Source: Erpobdella octoculata
Lineage: Eukaryota > Annelida > Clitellata > Hirudinida > Erpobdellidae
Reading direction: 5' to 3'
DNA: 64,000 bases
NCBI GenBank assembly: GCA_963978895.1
Contig: OZ022239.1
Coordinates: 13,907,270-13,971,269 of the forward strand
The translations under genes were made by a program, and so were the position numbers. Each line of letters opens with the position of its first letter. The stretch's first letter is position 1. The notes below the pieces were generated by a model. It was given only the letters and a program-made list of their open reading frames with translations. It was not told the origin of the DNA and made no database searches. Below, one piece after another: positions 46,304 through 61,789 of the stretch.

Positions 46304-47264
46304 GTCCATCTGTATGCTGCTGTGGAAGATCGCTGAGTTTACTGAGATCACGTGGTGTTAGTTAAACTTCACTAACAAGGTTTGCAAATATTCAAGCAAG
46401 CGATCAAACAAGGCCGGTGGTGAAGTTAATATGAGAAATTTAATAAAAATAACTTCTTGACAAATATTGTACTGCGTTCTCAACACTAGAGTTCTTAAAA
46501 CCCACAACTTCACTAAAGTTTGCAAGAATACGACAACTTGATTCTTTCGATAAAACGTCCTCAAACGACGACTCTCTGAAAACAAACCGCTAGCAAATAT
46601 ACACAACAACATTTATAGGTGAGCGTTCATACAAGTGCACACATACACTACCCACGTGTCTCTTCACACAACGAGTAGAGTTTGGACACACACACACACA
46701 CTTCCGTACGATACATGTCTATCGTGACATGCAGATCTAATGCCTTCTTTAAATTTAAAATTTTTCTCATCACGTTGTCGTCAGTTTTCAGAGCGCTGAT
46801 CAAATTGTGTGCGGCAAGATCAATATTCACTTTTTGAAGATGTTCGCTCACAACACTCGACTACGGGAGTTCGAATCATGGCTCGTTAGTATAAGAGTTG
46901 TACTGCGAACGGTACGTCACTAGCTAACTAATAGCTACCCAACATCTTATATTGAAAGGAAAATGAGTGTTGATGTTTTATGAGCCAAATATATATATAT
47001 ATGAAATTTGGATGGCTTACAATTCACCGCAGAAATAACGCCAATATAAATTGCCCAAAGTAGAACTCGAACCCAGACTGTCAAATAAAATAAATAATAT
47101 ATTGATAAAATTGACAAAATAATATAAATTTGTTAAACTTTTATTTTAGAACAAATTTATTGAACCCGCTTGGTGTAGCCCATCGTAAAACGCACCCCCT
47201 CCTGACGTCACTTACAAGTCATTTGAAAGTTGCGTTGAACTGAAAGTCGAATAAGAATAAAAAA
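46304..47264. other. Upstream region of the LRR-Ig gene, no gene called
   Basis: Includes a minus-strand B-box-like ggttcgagttc (plus about 47058-47068) that is probably a SINE fragment, and a short (CA)n at 46686-46702. I see no clear TATA box near the gene start; the transcription start is unknown. Confidence 0.4.
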
Positions 47265-47303
47265 ATGAACATGAAGATCAGTCGTAGTTTCAGTTTGAAA
47301 TAG
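47265..47303 (+). promoter_or_regulatory. Upstream ORF in the LRR-Ig leader
   Basis: A 12-codon ORF (ATG at 47265, TAG at 47301-47303) ends three bases before the main ATG at 47307. If it lies in the mature mRNA, it could lower translation of the main frame by requiring reinitiation. Its ATG has A at -3 and would be recognised. Inclusion in the transcript is not proven. Confidence 0.35.
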
Positions 47304-47306
47304 AAG

Positions 47307-49277
47307 ATGGGCTCATTTATATTTCTCTTTTTTATCTGTGCAGCTATTCGTGACTCGGTTGAGAGGTCCTGTGAATTTTATCCAGGCTCAATCTGGCTAG
47401 CATGCTACGAGGAACTTCCTGATAAAATATTAGATTGGACTTCTGTTAATAATTTTATCTTGAGGTGCGGTAACAAATGTAAAAAACTGAAAAAATACAG
47501 TCAGGCAATAAAAAAAGATAAGCTTAAGAATTTCTATATTAGTTATAGTACGATTAATGTCGATGACTCACACATTGCAATTATAAACCAAACGGTATCA
47601 GAGAATATTACCATTGCCGATAGCACGTTAAACGTTCTGGCCAACAATTTACTAAAGGGAACGTCTTGTAATATTATTTCATTTAATAAAGTAACGATTA
47701 ATGAAAGCAGAATAGGGGCTTTTAATGGTCTTGTTGCAAATTACTCAATATTCAAAAATGTAATTTTCAAAAAATCTCCAGAGAAAATATTTGAAGGAAG
47801 TCAGATTAAGGATATAAGTATATCTAATACAATTAATTTAAAGATGGAAACTTTTCATTTTCTTGGGCCAGAGATTGAAAATCTGAGCTTGTCTGATTTG
47901 AAGCCGACTTTTCCTTTCCTTGAAATGAAGGTGGATTGTGACTTTTATTGATTATTTTTAATTATAATACAATCAAACGAAATTTATTCTGAAAAATCAA
48001 ACGTTGGCATTTTATAAGGTTACGTGTAGACTAGTGTAGAGTTACTGTTCATTTTGACGCACTGATTTATTTCTACTAAATTTTATTCATTATTTTAAAA
48101 ATGTAAACTATGATTAATTATGTGTTTTCATGATTAATGATATTAATAAAACACTGATTTTGAACAACGATTCCAGACGAATGGAAACTTAAGTTTTAAA
48201 TATTTGCATTTCAACGGAAGCATTGATTCCTTCGAATTCTTACAAAATCCGAACATAACTGTTAAAGAACTTTTGATTTCTCGATTGTTCAACCACACCT
48301 GGAATTTTGCACTTTACGAACAGCTGAAAAACCACTTAGAAATATTAAGACTGCCGAACAACAATATTTACGAAGTAACTCAAGAATTCGATTTAAAGAA
48401 CTTTAGTGTTTTAAAGGAATTAGATCTGAATAGAAATCAATTAAGCAATTTTCCTAATCTAACACAATATTTTATATTTCCAAAATTTATAAAAATAGAT
48501 TTATCGAACAATCCCTTCGTCTGTGATTGTGCATCCATGTCTTACATTGTCGAAGATAAATGGAAATATCTTAACATCCTGGATTCCACAACTTGCAAAT
48601 ACCAAAAATATATTATGAAAATTAAAGATTTTGTAAAAGGCACTTGTATTGATTCTGCCCAAATATCAACAGATGGGTTAACATCTACCAAGGATTTCCT
48701 TACTTCAAAAATGATTTCAACCAGTGAAGGTTCTGTGAATGGCACCACAGAAGTTGAGTCAACAATTTCTAGTAGAAATCTCGTAACCTTAGCAACGTTC
48801 TTAACTAATGTCGGCTCTCTGAACAGTACCACAAAAATTGAGCTGCAGACAAACACAACTATTACTGAATTTATATCTACTACAATAACAACCAAACAAA
48901 ACCTGGTTCATGTTACAATAAGAAATTTCACATGGTGGTTGACAGAAGAAAAAGTCTTGATAATCGAATGCGTAGTAGAGGGCCAGCCACCCCCATATAT
49001 TCTGCTTCACTTTCCTGACAACTACACAAAATTTTTTAAAAATGTGAGACAACAAGAGGTTTTTACAGGTATGTTCGTGATCTTAGACGTTGATCACACG
49101 CATCTTGGAACATACACATGTGTTGGTAGAAATGGAAATGTAAGTGTGCGGGCTTATCTGACCGTTGATGCTAGTGTTATTAAAATAGAAGTTTCAACAG
49201 CTCTGACCATTAACATATTTTTTACCATTTGCAATATTTTATGCATTTCAATTGTTGTTTTTATGTGCTTTATTTGA
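47307..49277 (+). CDS. LRR-Ig type I membrane protein (two exons)
   Basis: Exon 1 47307-47930, intron 47931-48176, exon 2 48177-49277; joined length 574 residues. The intron (246 bp, AAG|gtggat...ttccag|ACG, phase 0) keeps the frame and replaces an in-frame stop at 47949. Residues 1-19 are a hydrophobic signal peptide; Cys22, 33, 54 and 58 form an LRRNT-like cap. Irregular leucine-rich repeats run to about 320, the clearest being LEILRLPNNNIYEV, LKELDLNRNQLSNF and FIKIDLSNNPFVCDC. The last begins an LRRCT cap (Cys residues near 324-365). A Thr/Ser-rich, sequon-rich stalk spans 367-450. One Ig domain (451-538) has Trp-Trp, Cys473, and Cys523 in HLGTYTC. A hydrophobic segment (about 548-570) ends the protein with almost no cytoplasmic tail. 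This order is typical of neural or immune LRR-Ig adhesion receptors. It probably acts at the cell surface in ligand or homophilic binding and would need a signalling partner. The ligand is unknown. Start chosen because the signal peptide follows it directly. Confidence 0.8.
47931..48176 (+). other. Predicted intron of the LRR-Ig gene
   Basis: Donor AAG|gtggat is sub-optimal; acceptor gattccag is good. A branch-like cactgat lies about 25 bp upstream of it. The intron is AT-rich and has stops in all frames, while both flanking exons share amino-acid style and LRR content. Confidence 0.65.
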
Positions 49278-49755
49278 TATTTGAATTTGGAAGGGCCTTG
49301 ATCTGAAAAGCTGCAATTTTAGGATGTTTTTGCCTGGAACCTAATAGTAACATTTTGTTTTGTATATTGGTATAAAAAACAGTTTGATTTGTTTTGAACG
49401 TTTTTTGTAAAAGTAATCAAGAAAATGTTTTGTTGCATCTTTTCCTCCTGTTCTTGCTTCATTGTTCGCCATCACTGACCTTCAACAAACATTAGCAGGT
49501 CAGCTAAGAAACCGAATGACCACACAAGGATGGATTAAGAAATATGTTATGACCTTGAAATTGCTTTTATTCATTATTTGTTACTTCTGTTTAAATTTTA
49601 GCGGTGTTTTCTGTTTATGTTGTTTTTTAAACAAATGAAACGCTTTGAAATGAGTTTTTTATTGAAACTTTGTTGTGAGTTGGTTGATCTCAGCCAACCG
49701 CTAAGTTAGACTTGTATGTATGTTGTGAAAACGGTCAGGACCCGGCCTGGGATTT
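49278..49755. other. 3' flank of the LRR-Ig gene
   Basis: Presumed 3' untranslated region and beyond. I see no canonical AATAAA within the first 400 bp. Confidence 0.45.
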
Positions 49756-49757
49756 TG

Positions 49758-50057
49758 TGCCTATATATATAACGAGCCGTGCCTATATATATATATATAA
49801 CGAGCCGTGCCTATATATATAACGAGCCGTGCCTATATATATAACGAGCCCTGCCTATATATATAACGAGCCCTGCCTATATATATAACGAGCCGTGCCT
49901 ATATATATAACGAGCCGTGCCTATATATATATAACGAGCCGTGCCTATATATATAAGGAGCCGTGCCTATATATATAACGAGCCGTGCCTATATATATAG
50001 CGAGCCGTGCCTATATATATAACGAGCCGTGCCTATATATATAACGAGCCGTGCCTG
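49758..50057. repeat. 22-bp minisatellite, about 14 units
   Basis: Unit of cgagccgtgcc plus tatatatataa, with length changes in the TA part and a cgagccctgcc variant. It begins about 480 bp after the LRR-Ig stop codon. Confidence 0.92.
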
Positions 50058-50860
50058 AAAGGGCTCTGCCAGTTAAGCTCAATAAATAAACTTAACAGGT
50101 AATTTTGCTTACACCACATATAACACTAACTTAATGGAATATGTCAAAACCATCCAGCAACTATTCAAAATATTTAAAAAAGAAATAAATTAAGTGTAAC
50201 TGCAATAATTTAATTACGTTGCATAATGTCAATTGACTTCTAAGCTACGAAATACAACAAGTGAATGTTGTTGATTTACTAAAACACAGACTCTGTTAAT
50301 TTAACTTTAAGAGTGTAAGAAATGTGTTCAAAAAATAAATTCCACTAGCAATAACTATGCAAGTAATTCAATAAATACTGAAACATTAGCAAGGTGCGCT
50401 TCTACAGTCTTAATATTTGTTAAAAAAAACAACAGGTTACAATCAGCTTCAAAATAAGATTTAAATATATTCTCAGGCATTCCTGCGAGCTTCTGAAGGT
50501 TTTAAAATAATATTATACACCGGAAAAATAAAACTAATTTGGGTTAATTTGTCAATCATAGGATTTACCATATTGTCCAAAAATCCAAAAATGAACAACT
50601 ATAACCCTTTTATAGTATTCTTAAAGTGTTGTGTTTTTAACTTTTTTTCAATTCATCAATGTGAACATTTAAAAAGCGTTTTTTATAGAGCTTTTAAAGG
50701 CTGTCTACGTTGTGAAATTGCTAATATGTCATTAGCAACTGTATTCATTGTTATTGCAAATTTTCATTTCCTTAATTTTGTCAATTCTATCTGAATAAAA
50801 AGAAACTTCTCCGCAAGCTGGACTGCCTTACTGCCTTGCTTTTTTGTACAAATATTACAG
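50058..50860. other. AT-rich sequence, no gene seen
   Basis: The 81-codon plus frame at 50549-50794 (FLKCCVFNFFSIHQCEHLKS) has no recognisable domain. Confidence 0.4.
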
Positions 50861-50862
50861 AC

Positions 50863-51470
50863 TAGCTGTACCCGGTCACGCGTTTTGTGACTTAGTGTGA
50901 CAGCTTGACTATCGTATGTTTTTGCATATAACGCGCATCAATGAAGTCCTGGAGAGGGGTTAAAAAAGACGTGGCTTTAAAAATAAACACAATTTGATTG
51001 GTAAAATGTATTATATTTATTATCAAAAATACATTTGACAAATTTACATTTTCTAATTAATAAAGCAGCATTTTTTATATGATTTTCCAAGCACGTCAAA
51101 GTGGCGTTATTTGCGTAAAAATACAATAAATACTCTCAATGGTCCCGAATGTTATGCATTAAAAACATAGGAAAAGTTTTTTACTCATAAAACGTGAAAT
51201 AACGTGCCGATTTTCTAAATTTATTTGAAAAAAGTATCTACTACTACCCCCCGGTTATTAACTATTTTCTTTTTAAATGCTTTTATTTAACTTCACTCGT
51301 CTCTCTGTTTGTTTGTTGGTTTGTTTGTCTGGTGTGATCAAATCTTAGAAACGAAAAATCACCCACTTTTCGATTGTTTTAGATTCAAAAATTTTAGTTC
51401 GTTGACTCAGATAAAGAGGCAAAGAAAAACATTTTTTTTAAATTTAATTTTTGACTAATATGTATAATAT
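50863..51470 (+). repeat. Dispersed repeat starting CTAGCTGTACCCGG, with an Fx repeat segment
   Basis: The start actagctgtacccggtcacg resembles the CTAGC..CCCGG family heads. The part 51280-51460 (cttcactcgtctctctgttt, then cttagaaac, cccacttttcga and ttttagttcgttgactc) recurs at 54055-54440 and partly at 52880-52960. Boundaries are unresolved. Confidence 0.5.
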
Positions 51471-51536
51471 ATATTTACTAGAGATAGCCCGTCAAAAATG
51501 ACAAATTTGTTTAAATCTAATTATTTATTATTTTAC

Positions 51537-51733
51537 GCATACATACATACATACATACATACATACATACATACATACATACATACATACATACATACAT
51601 ACATACATACATACATACATACATACATACATACATACATACATACATACATACATACATACATACATACATACATACATACATACATACATACATACAT
51701 ACATACATACATACATACAGACATACATACATA
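51537..51733. repeat. (CATA)n microsatellite in the Helitron tail
   Basis: Near-perfect cata tetranucleotide tract of about 195 bp. MYVC and IHTY frames are artefacts. Confidence 0.95.
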
Positions 51734-51801
51734 ATAAGAAATTATGAATGAAGATGAGTAGAATAATTGGCTAAATTCACAATTATTTGCAATTCGTTTA
51801 T

Positions 51802-52217
51802 TCAGTAAAGGATTTCTTTGATAACAATGTTTCTTGTAAAAATTCTTGAGTTTTTCAATAAATCTCCTAGATATAAGGTATCTTTCACTAAAACTTTTAT
51901 ATTTTCGTGATATCTTCCTCGAGTTAACGCTACATACAGTTGACCATGAGCGAAGACTGGCTCAGGAAGATATACACCGGCGTGATCAAAAGACTGTCCT
52001 TGACTCTTATTAATTGTCATTGCGAAAGCTAACATTACTGGAAATTGTCGCCGTTTCATTCTGAATGGCAAATCAATTGTTCGGTTCCAAGTCAATTAGA
52101 GGCAGGCCAACTTCTCCGCCTTTATTACTTCCTGTAATAATTTCAGCTTTAAAGCAATTTTTAAAGCAATTTTTAAGGAGACTTCTGATTACCAGTCGCG
52201 TTCCATTGAACAAGCCC
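51802..52217 (-). pseudogene. Helitron RepHel helicase, C-terminal fragment
   Basis: From 52217 downward a frame reads NPRKGLFNGTRLVIRSLLKN, then after a frame change near 52080 the frame 52095-51802 gives RRQFPVMLAFAMTINKSQGQ, then SFDHAGVYLPEPVFAHGQLY and VALTRGR. These are the Pif1-type helicase late motifs: the TINKSQGQ stretch (motif V) and the YVALTRG stretch (motif VI, with the arginine finger). They sit at the end of the protein as in RepHel. The Rep nuclease and Walker motifs are absent. Inactive. Confidence 0.8.
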
Positions 52218-52235
52218 TTTCTTGGGTTTATATAT

Positions 52236-52560
52236 ATACTAGCGGGGGTGCCCGGCGTTGCCCGGGTTTTTAGAGGTTTTTCTAATGTTTGTCTCTCTCG
52301 CTCAGGTTTCCTACCCCGCTTGTTTTCCCGTTCCCGTTTGCTTTCCCGTTCTCGGTCGCTTTCCCGTTCCCGGCCGATTTCCCGCTTCCGGTCGTTTGCT
52401 CTCCCGTTCCCTTTCCCGTACCCGGTCGCCTTTCCTTCCCGGTCGCTTTCCCGTTCCCGCTCACGCTTGCTCTCCCGTTCTCGCTCATGCTTGCTCTCCC
52501 ATTCCCGTTCTCGCTCGCGCTCATTTTCGTTTTTTCATTTTTTCCTAACTTCTTTTAGCC
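52236..52560 (+). repeat. CTAGCGG..GTTGCCCGGG family copy
   Basis: Head actagcgggggtgcccggcg, the block gtttttagaggtttttctaa shared with 34750, then a degenerate 18-bp C-rich array to about 52530. The tail is only partly visible (cgctcattttcg). Confidence 0.65.
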
Positions 52561-52698
52561 CATAAAACGTAAAATAGATTTGCTAAAGCTGGCTAAATCT
52601 TGCTTGAAGCCTTCAAACGTTGTTACTGAAATTAAATTTGAATTTTATTACGCACCCCCGAAACTATTTAACTATTAAAAATAAATAACCAAGATTCA

Positions 52699-52879
<181 letters not shown>

Positions 52880-53084
52880 TAAAACGGTTGTTTTAGATTC
52901 AAAAATTTTAGTTTGGTTGACTTAGATAAAGAGGCAAATGAAAGCATTTTTAAAAAAATTATTTTTTATCTTTACTTGTTTAGGAAATAAAGTTTAAAAT
53001 TACGAAAATAAAATTTTGGAATCTGGGGGTTTTGAAAAAAAAATTTCTTCCCCTAAGCTTTCCCTGAAATGACACCCCTGGATG

Positions 53085-53632
53085 ATCCTTCTTTACAACT
53101 TCTAGTCTCTTCTCTTATTCTGTCTCGAATTGACTACTCAGTTATCTCTATTATGGTCTCTCTGACACTACCCTTCATCCTCTTTCTAAAGCCTTCAATC
53201 CTGGCGCACGCTTAGTTTCTCGCACCTCTTACTTTTTTCATATCTCTCAATCTCTTGTTTTTCTCCATTGGCTTCCTCTTAATTATAAGGGGATTTTAAA
53301 ATTTGCTTACTGATGTTTAAGATTACAAATAGCTCTTCTCCACTCTACTTAACTAATTTAATACAAATCCCTCCTAACTCTGGTCTTCGATCTTCCTCAC
53401 TTTGTCACTTTCGTATCTTTACTGTTAAGTATTCTTTTAATAAACGCTTTTTTAATTACTCCGTCCCGTTTCCTAGAACTCTCTTCAAGCATCTCTTACT
53501 AACTTTACTTTACTCAATAATTTCCGTTGTGGACTTAAAACATTTTTGTTTAATCAGTTTATGTCCGAGCGCTATTGAACGCCACAGAAATAGCGCTATA
53601 TAAGTAAACGCGATTGATTGATTGATACGAAT
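53085..53632 (+). pseudogene. L2/CR1-like LINE 3' end with RT C-terminal relic
   Basis: Frames with several breaks read LVSSLILSRIDYSVISIMVS, then a stretch equivalent to LHPLSKAFNPGARLVSRTSY, then SLVFLHWLPLNYKGILKFAY; these are the usual post-catalytic motifs of non-LTR reverse transcriptases (..SRIDYCNSLLYG..LQ..N.AARLV..LHWLP). The end carries gcgctatataag (53593-53604) followed by (attg)n, which parallels the 3' ends of L2-like LINEs. The frame is decayed; 5' part missing. Confidence 0.65.
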
Positions 53633-53789
53633 AATTTTGGTATGGCGCTTCTGCTCAGCTTGCTTTTACGCGTCTGTTCATTTTTTAATCCTTCATATTA
53701 AGTTCACCTTTCTGTTTGACTGAATGAGCACAAACCCATTGTAAACGTTGCTGAATTAGCTCGGTGTCCGGACAACTCGTTGCAGAAAT

Positions 53790-54790
<1,001 letters not shown>

Positions 54791-54929
54791 TATTTTTATC
54801 TTTGTTACAAATGTACCGTTTCCTTAAAAAGTAACTTAATCAAATGTCATAACCTAAATTACTTTCATCAAATATCAACTTAGTTGTCGTCACTTGCCAA
54901 CAAAACTTTACATTAAGGATAAATTGACG

Positions 54930-55045
54930 GGAATGCAAGCGGAACGTGAAAACAAGCGGAAACGGGATAGTAAACGGGAACGGGAGGGCAAACGGGAACG
55001 GTAGAGCAAGCGAGGAAGGAAACGGGAGTAAGAGAGAAGAACGAT
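54930..55045 (-). repeat. CTAGCGG-family array fragment, minus strand
   Basis: gaacgggagggcaaacggga-type units are the reverse complement of the 18-bp family array. The reverse of a head-like region (agagagaagaacgata) follows at about 55030. Confidence 0.55.
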
Positions 55046-55142
55046 ACAAAACCTTTTGAGAATGATTTTTTTAAATTGTCATAATTTTGTACATTAAACT
55101 CTCAGTAAAAAGAACCAAAATAATTTAAAATGCAAAACAACG

Positions 55143-56440
<1,298 letters not shown>

Positions 56441-56445
56441 TTCAC

Positions 56446-56500
56446 ACATCATCATCATCATCGTCATCATCATCATCATCATCGTCATCATCATCATGCC
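56446..56500. repeat. (CAT)n array
   Basis: Repeats of catcat with cgtcat interruptions. Confidence 0.9.
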
Positions 56501-56639
56501 CACAAAAAATGTCTTCTTCCATGCCTTACTTCTTCTCAAATAAATGTCTCGGCATAAATAAGCTCAGCCAGTGTAAGAAGAAGAATAAATGAGCATGAAT
56601 TATGGAGCAGGCGACAAAGAAGAAGAATCATACGTTTGA

Positions 56640-57170
56640 ATGTAGTCATGTATGTAGCCAGTCGTACATTCCAATGTAGCCATGTAGTCAGTCATACTAT
56701 CCGATGTTGTAATGTAGTCAGTCATACATTCCAATTTAGCCATATAGCCATTTAGTCAGTATGCAAAATGAATTATAAACCGCCATGATGATGCAGTATA
56801 TTAATTATGAACCATTATAAGGATACAATAATAATTATGAACCACCATGATAATTATGAACCACCATCATGAAAAAATATTAACCACTATGATACTTATG
56901 AACCACTATGATGATGTAATATTAATTATGAATCACTATGATATTTATGAACAACAATGATGATGTAATATTAATTATGAACCACAATGATGATGCAGTG
57001 TGATTTATAAAATAACATGATGAACGAGTCAGAAGAAGAAGAAGAAGAAATACAACGTAAATTTTAGACCAAATTGGAACAACAACAACGTAAATTTTAG
57101 ACCAAATTGGAACAACAAAAAGGTGAATTTTGGTCAAACTGAAGCGAATTATGATTCACACCGAGTCAAA
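56640..57170. repeat. Mosaic of degenerate tandem repeats
   Basis: At 56640-56765 units of about 30-37 bp around gtagccatgtagtcagtcat; at 56770-57010 units with attatgaaccaccatgatga; at 57045-57125 the block acgtaaattttagaccaaat plus tggaacaaca duplicated. Confidence 0.8.
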
Positions 57171-57189
57171 AATACATTTGTGGCCACAT

Positions 57190-57745
57190 CCAAGCAGCGT
57201 GAACTATATGAACCACATACAATCAACGTGAATTATATGAACCACAGACAATAAACGTGAATTATATCAACCACATACAAACAATGTGAATTATATCAAC
57301 CACATACAAACAATGTGAATTATATCAACCACATACAATAAACGTGAATTTCATCAACCACATACAAACAACGTGAATTATATGAAATACACACAATCAA
57401 CGTGAATTATATGAAGCACAGACAAACAAGGTGAATTATATTGACCACATACAATCAACGTGAATTATATGAACCACACACAATCAATGTGAATTATATG
57501 AACCACAGACAATAAACAGGAATTATATGAACCACGGACAATCAACGTGAATTATATGAAGTACACACAATCAACGTGAATTATATGAACCACAGACAAT
57601 AAACAAGAATTATATGAACCAAATACAAACAACGTGAATTATATGAAGTACACACAATCAACGTGAATTATATGAAGCACAGACAAACAAGGTGAATTAT
57701 ATTGACCACTCACAATCAAGGTGAATTATATGAAACACTGACAGG
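57190..57745. repeat. 29-bp minisatellite, about 19 units
   Basis: Unit built from cgtgaattatatgaaccac plus a variable atacaaacaa or agacaataaa end (period 29, for example 57241 to 57270). Confidence 0.9.
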
Positions 57746-58260
57746 CAGTCAGAATTATGGACCACCCACCCACCAATTGCACACAAGCAAGTTCTCGTAA
57801 TTGCCTCCAAAGCTGATCGCTCTTCCAGGCTTGAAGACGATAAACTCAATAAATGAATTAAGAGATCGATATAATGATTGATTGAACGAGTAAAGAAATA
57901 AATGATAACTTCACGGACGGACGGACGGGTGAATGAATAGATAGATGAATGAAATTTTTAAATGCGGAATGAATTTCCAGGTGAATGAATATATTTAATT
58001 ATTGAAATTGAACTGTCTGGCTGGCATGGTTAAACGGATGGATGGATGTGCTGAAAGATAAAAGGATGGGCGATTGTATTGTGGAATGGAGAAACAGATT
58101 AGAGGTAAGCGATGTAAGGATGGATGGATGTATTGTGTGATGTAAAAATGGGTAGATGTATTGAGCAATGTAAGGAGGGATGGATGTATTGAGTAATTTG
58201 AGGATAGGTGGATATATTGAGCAATGTAAGGATGGGTGGATTTACGGCTTAAATAAAAAA
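57746..58260. repeat. Degenerate ggatgg/attgagcaatgtaagg repeats
   Basis: From about 58040 units of roughly 30-35 bp containing ggatggatgtattg and gcaatgtaagga. The 57746-58030 part has gaatgaat-type simple sequence. Confidence 0.7.
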
Positions 58261-58647
58261 AATATTGGATTCAAGAAATGAAGTACATATATACTTTTAT
58301 ACCTTAAATTTTGAATGAATAGAAACAATAGTATGCTATATAAAAATAATCAAAACTTAATTAAAACAAAGAAAGTCATAAAATATCATTTAAAAAATTG
58401 TTGTTTTAAATAAAATTCACTTTTAAACACTACTTGTCAATGTCTCAAGAACTGGATGACACAATCTTCAAGGCAACTTTCCCGTCTTCTTAAAAAAAAA
58501 AACAAATTTAGGAAATAAGATAAATTTATCTTTTAAAAATATTTTGACTTTAAATATTTTTGAGACACTAATTAATAAATGATTTTTTAAATTAAATAAA
58601 TTGAAAATTATGAAACCTGTTTATGCTATTTTTAACGATATATATAC

Positions 58648-58649
<2 letters not shown>
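58261..58649. other. AT-rich sequence, no gene seen
   Basis: No supported feature. Confidence 0.5.

Positions 58650-58741
<92 letters not shown>
58650..58741. repeat. (TA)n tract left of a short hAT derivative
   Basis: Perfect TA repeat. Confidence 0.95.
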
Positions 58742-60679
<1,938 letters not shown>

Positions 60680-60687
60680 AAAAACAC

Positions 60688-61534
60688 CAGTGATGGGCAC
60701 TTTAACTACTGTAGTTGTAACTACTGTAGTTATAACTACATTTATAGTAGTTACATGGTAGTTATAACTACTTTTGTTTTTGAGTAGTTGCCATGTAGTT
60801 ATAACTACTTTTATGATCTAGTTTGGTAGTTATAACTAGTCTAACTACTTTGACTTAGCGCTGTAACAAAATTATTAAAAAGCCAGATAATTTAAAAATA
60901 TAATCTAAAGCATCGAATGTTCAATCACTGAAGGATTATCCATTTGTAGAATGAGCTTTCCTAAAAGCCAATTCTACTCTTCCAAGCATGGCTGGTATGA
61001 TTTTGACACCTCGAAGGTGCAAAATGAGTGACACTTTATTTGACCGTATGGTTTTTCTGAAAAGCCGTTCCAGTTTTAACAAATTTTGAACTTTGTCATT
61101 CAACCTTTATGTATCAATAAACACTTTGTTTTTCTAAAATTTGCTTAAAAATACTTTGTTTTTATTATATTTGCTTAAAAATACTTTGTTTTTATTATAT
61201 TTGTTTAAAAATACTTTGTTTTTATTATATTTGCTTAAAAATACTTTGTTTTTATTATATTTAGTTAACAATCATTATTATTCTTTAAAAAAAAATTATT
61301 AAATGCAAATTTATTTGTTGTTGTTGTGTTTTTATATCTTACAGTACATGTTTTATAAATATACGAGTAGTTAAAAAGTAGTTGGAAAGTAGTTAACTAC
61401 TTTAGTAGTAGTTAACAAACTAGTTATAACTACCTCTCTTCTAAAGTAGTTAACATGTAGTTATAACTACTTCTGTCATGAGGTAGTTGGCATGTAGTTG
61501 TAACTACAATTGAAGTAGTTGGTGCCCATCACTG
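60688..61534 (+). mobile_element. hAT derivative with TAGTTATAACTAC subterminal repeats
   Basis: Ends cagtgatgggcac and gtgcccatcactg are perfect 13-bp inverted repeats. They are flanked by aaaaacac on both sides (60680-60687, 61535-61542), an exact 8-bp duplication. Inside each end lie many copies of the near-palindrome tagttataacta. A plus-strand relic at about 60950-61090 reads MAGMILTPRRCKMSDTLFDR and MVFLKSRSS, the end of a hAT dimerisation domain. A 30-bp array (cttaaaaatactttgttttt type, four to five units) lies at 61110-61265. Confidence 0.85.
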
Positions 61535-61542
61535 AAAAACAC

Positions 61543-61789
61543 AAAATATAAGCATTACAAATTTTCTTTGATTGCATGTATGTATAATATGCAATATGTA
61601 TGTTTGTATATATGCATAATCCATGTACGTATATGGAACAAAATATAGAGTAGAACCAGATTTAACGAGCTAACAGAGACAATTTTACAAACAAACCCAG
61701 GTTTAAGCTGGCTTAAAAACATCTTAGGGAAACGAGAAATGGGTTATCTATGGCCCCATGGACAACCCACATCTAAAAAAATAGAAAGA
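61543..61789. other. AT-rich sequence, no gene seen
   Basis: tatgta-rich simple sequence at 61575-61640; no gene. Confidence 0.45.

Larger units (their letters stand above)
51478..52225 (-). mobile_element. Helitron 3' part with helicase relic
   Basis: Minus strand. The terminus CTAG (51478-51481, followed by T on the minus strand) with hairpin GTCA/TGAC at 51491-51502 matches the two plus-strand ends at 4274 and 4583. Upstream on the minus strand lies a (CATA)n tract and then the C-terminal helicase of RepHel. The element is cut off at about 52225 by a CTAGCGG-family copy. Confidence 0.8.

Noticed and set aside
49758..50057. Centromeric or telomeric repeat
   Set aside because: The 22-bp unit is local and short, and no TTAGGG-type sequence occurs in the window.
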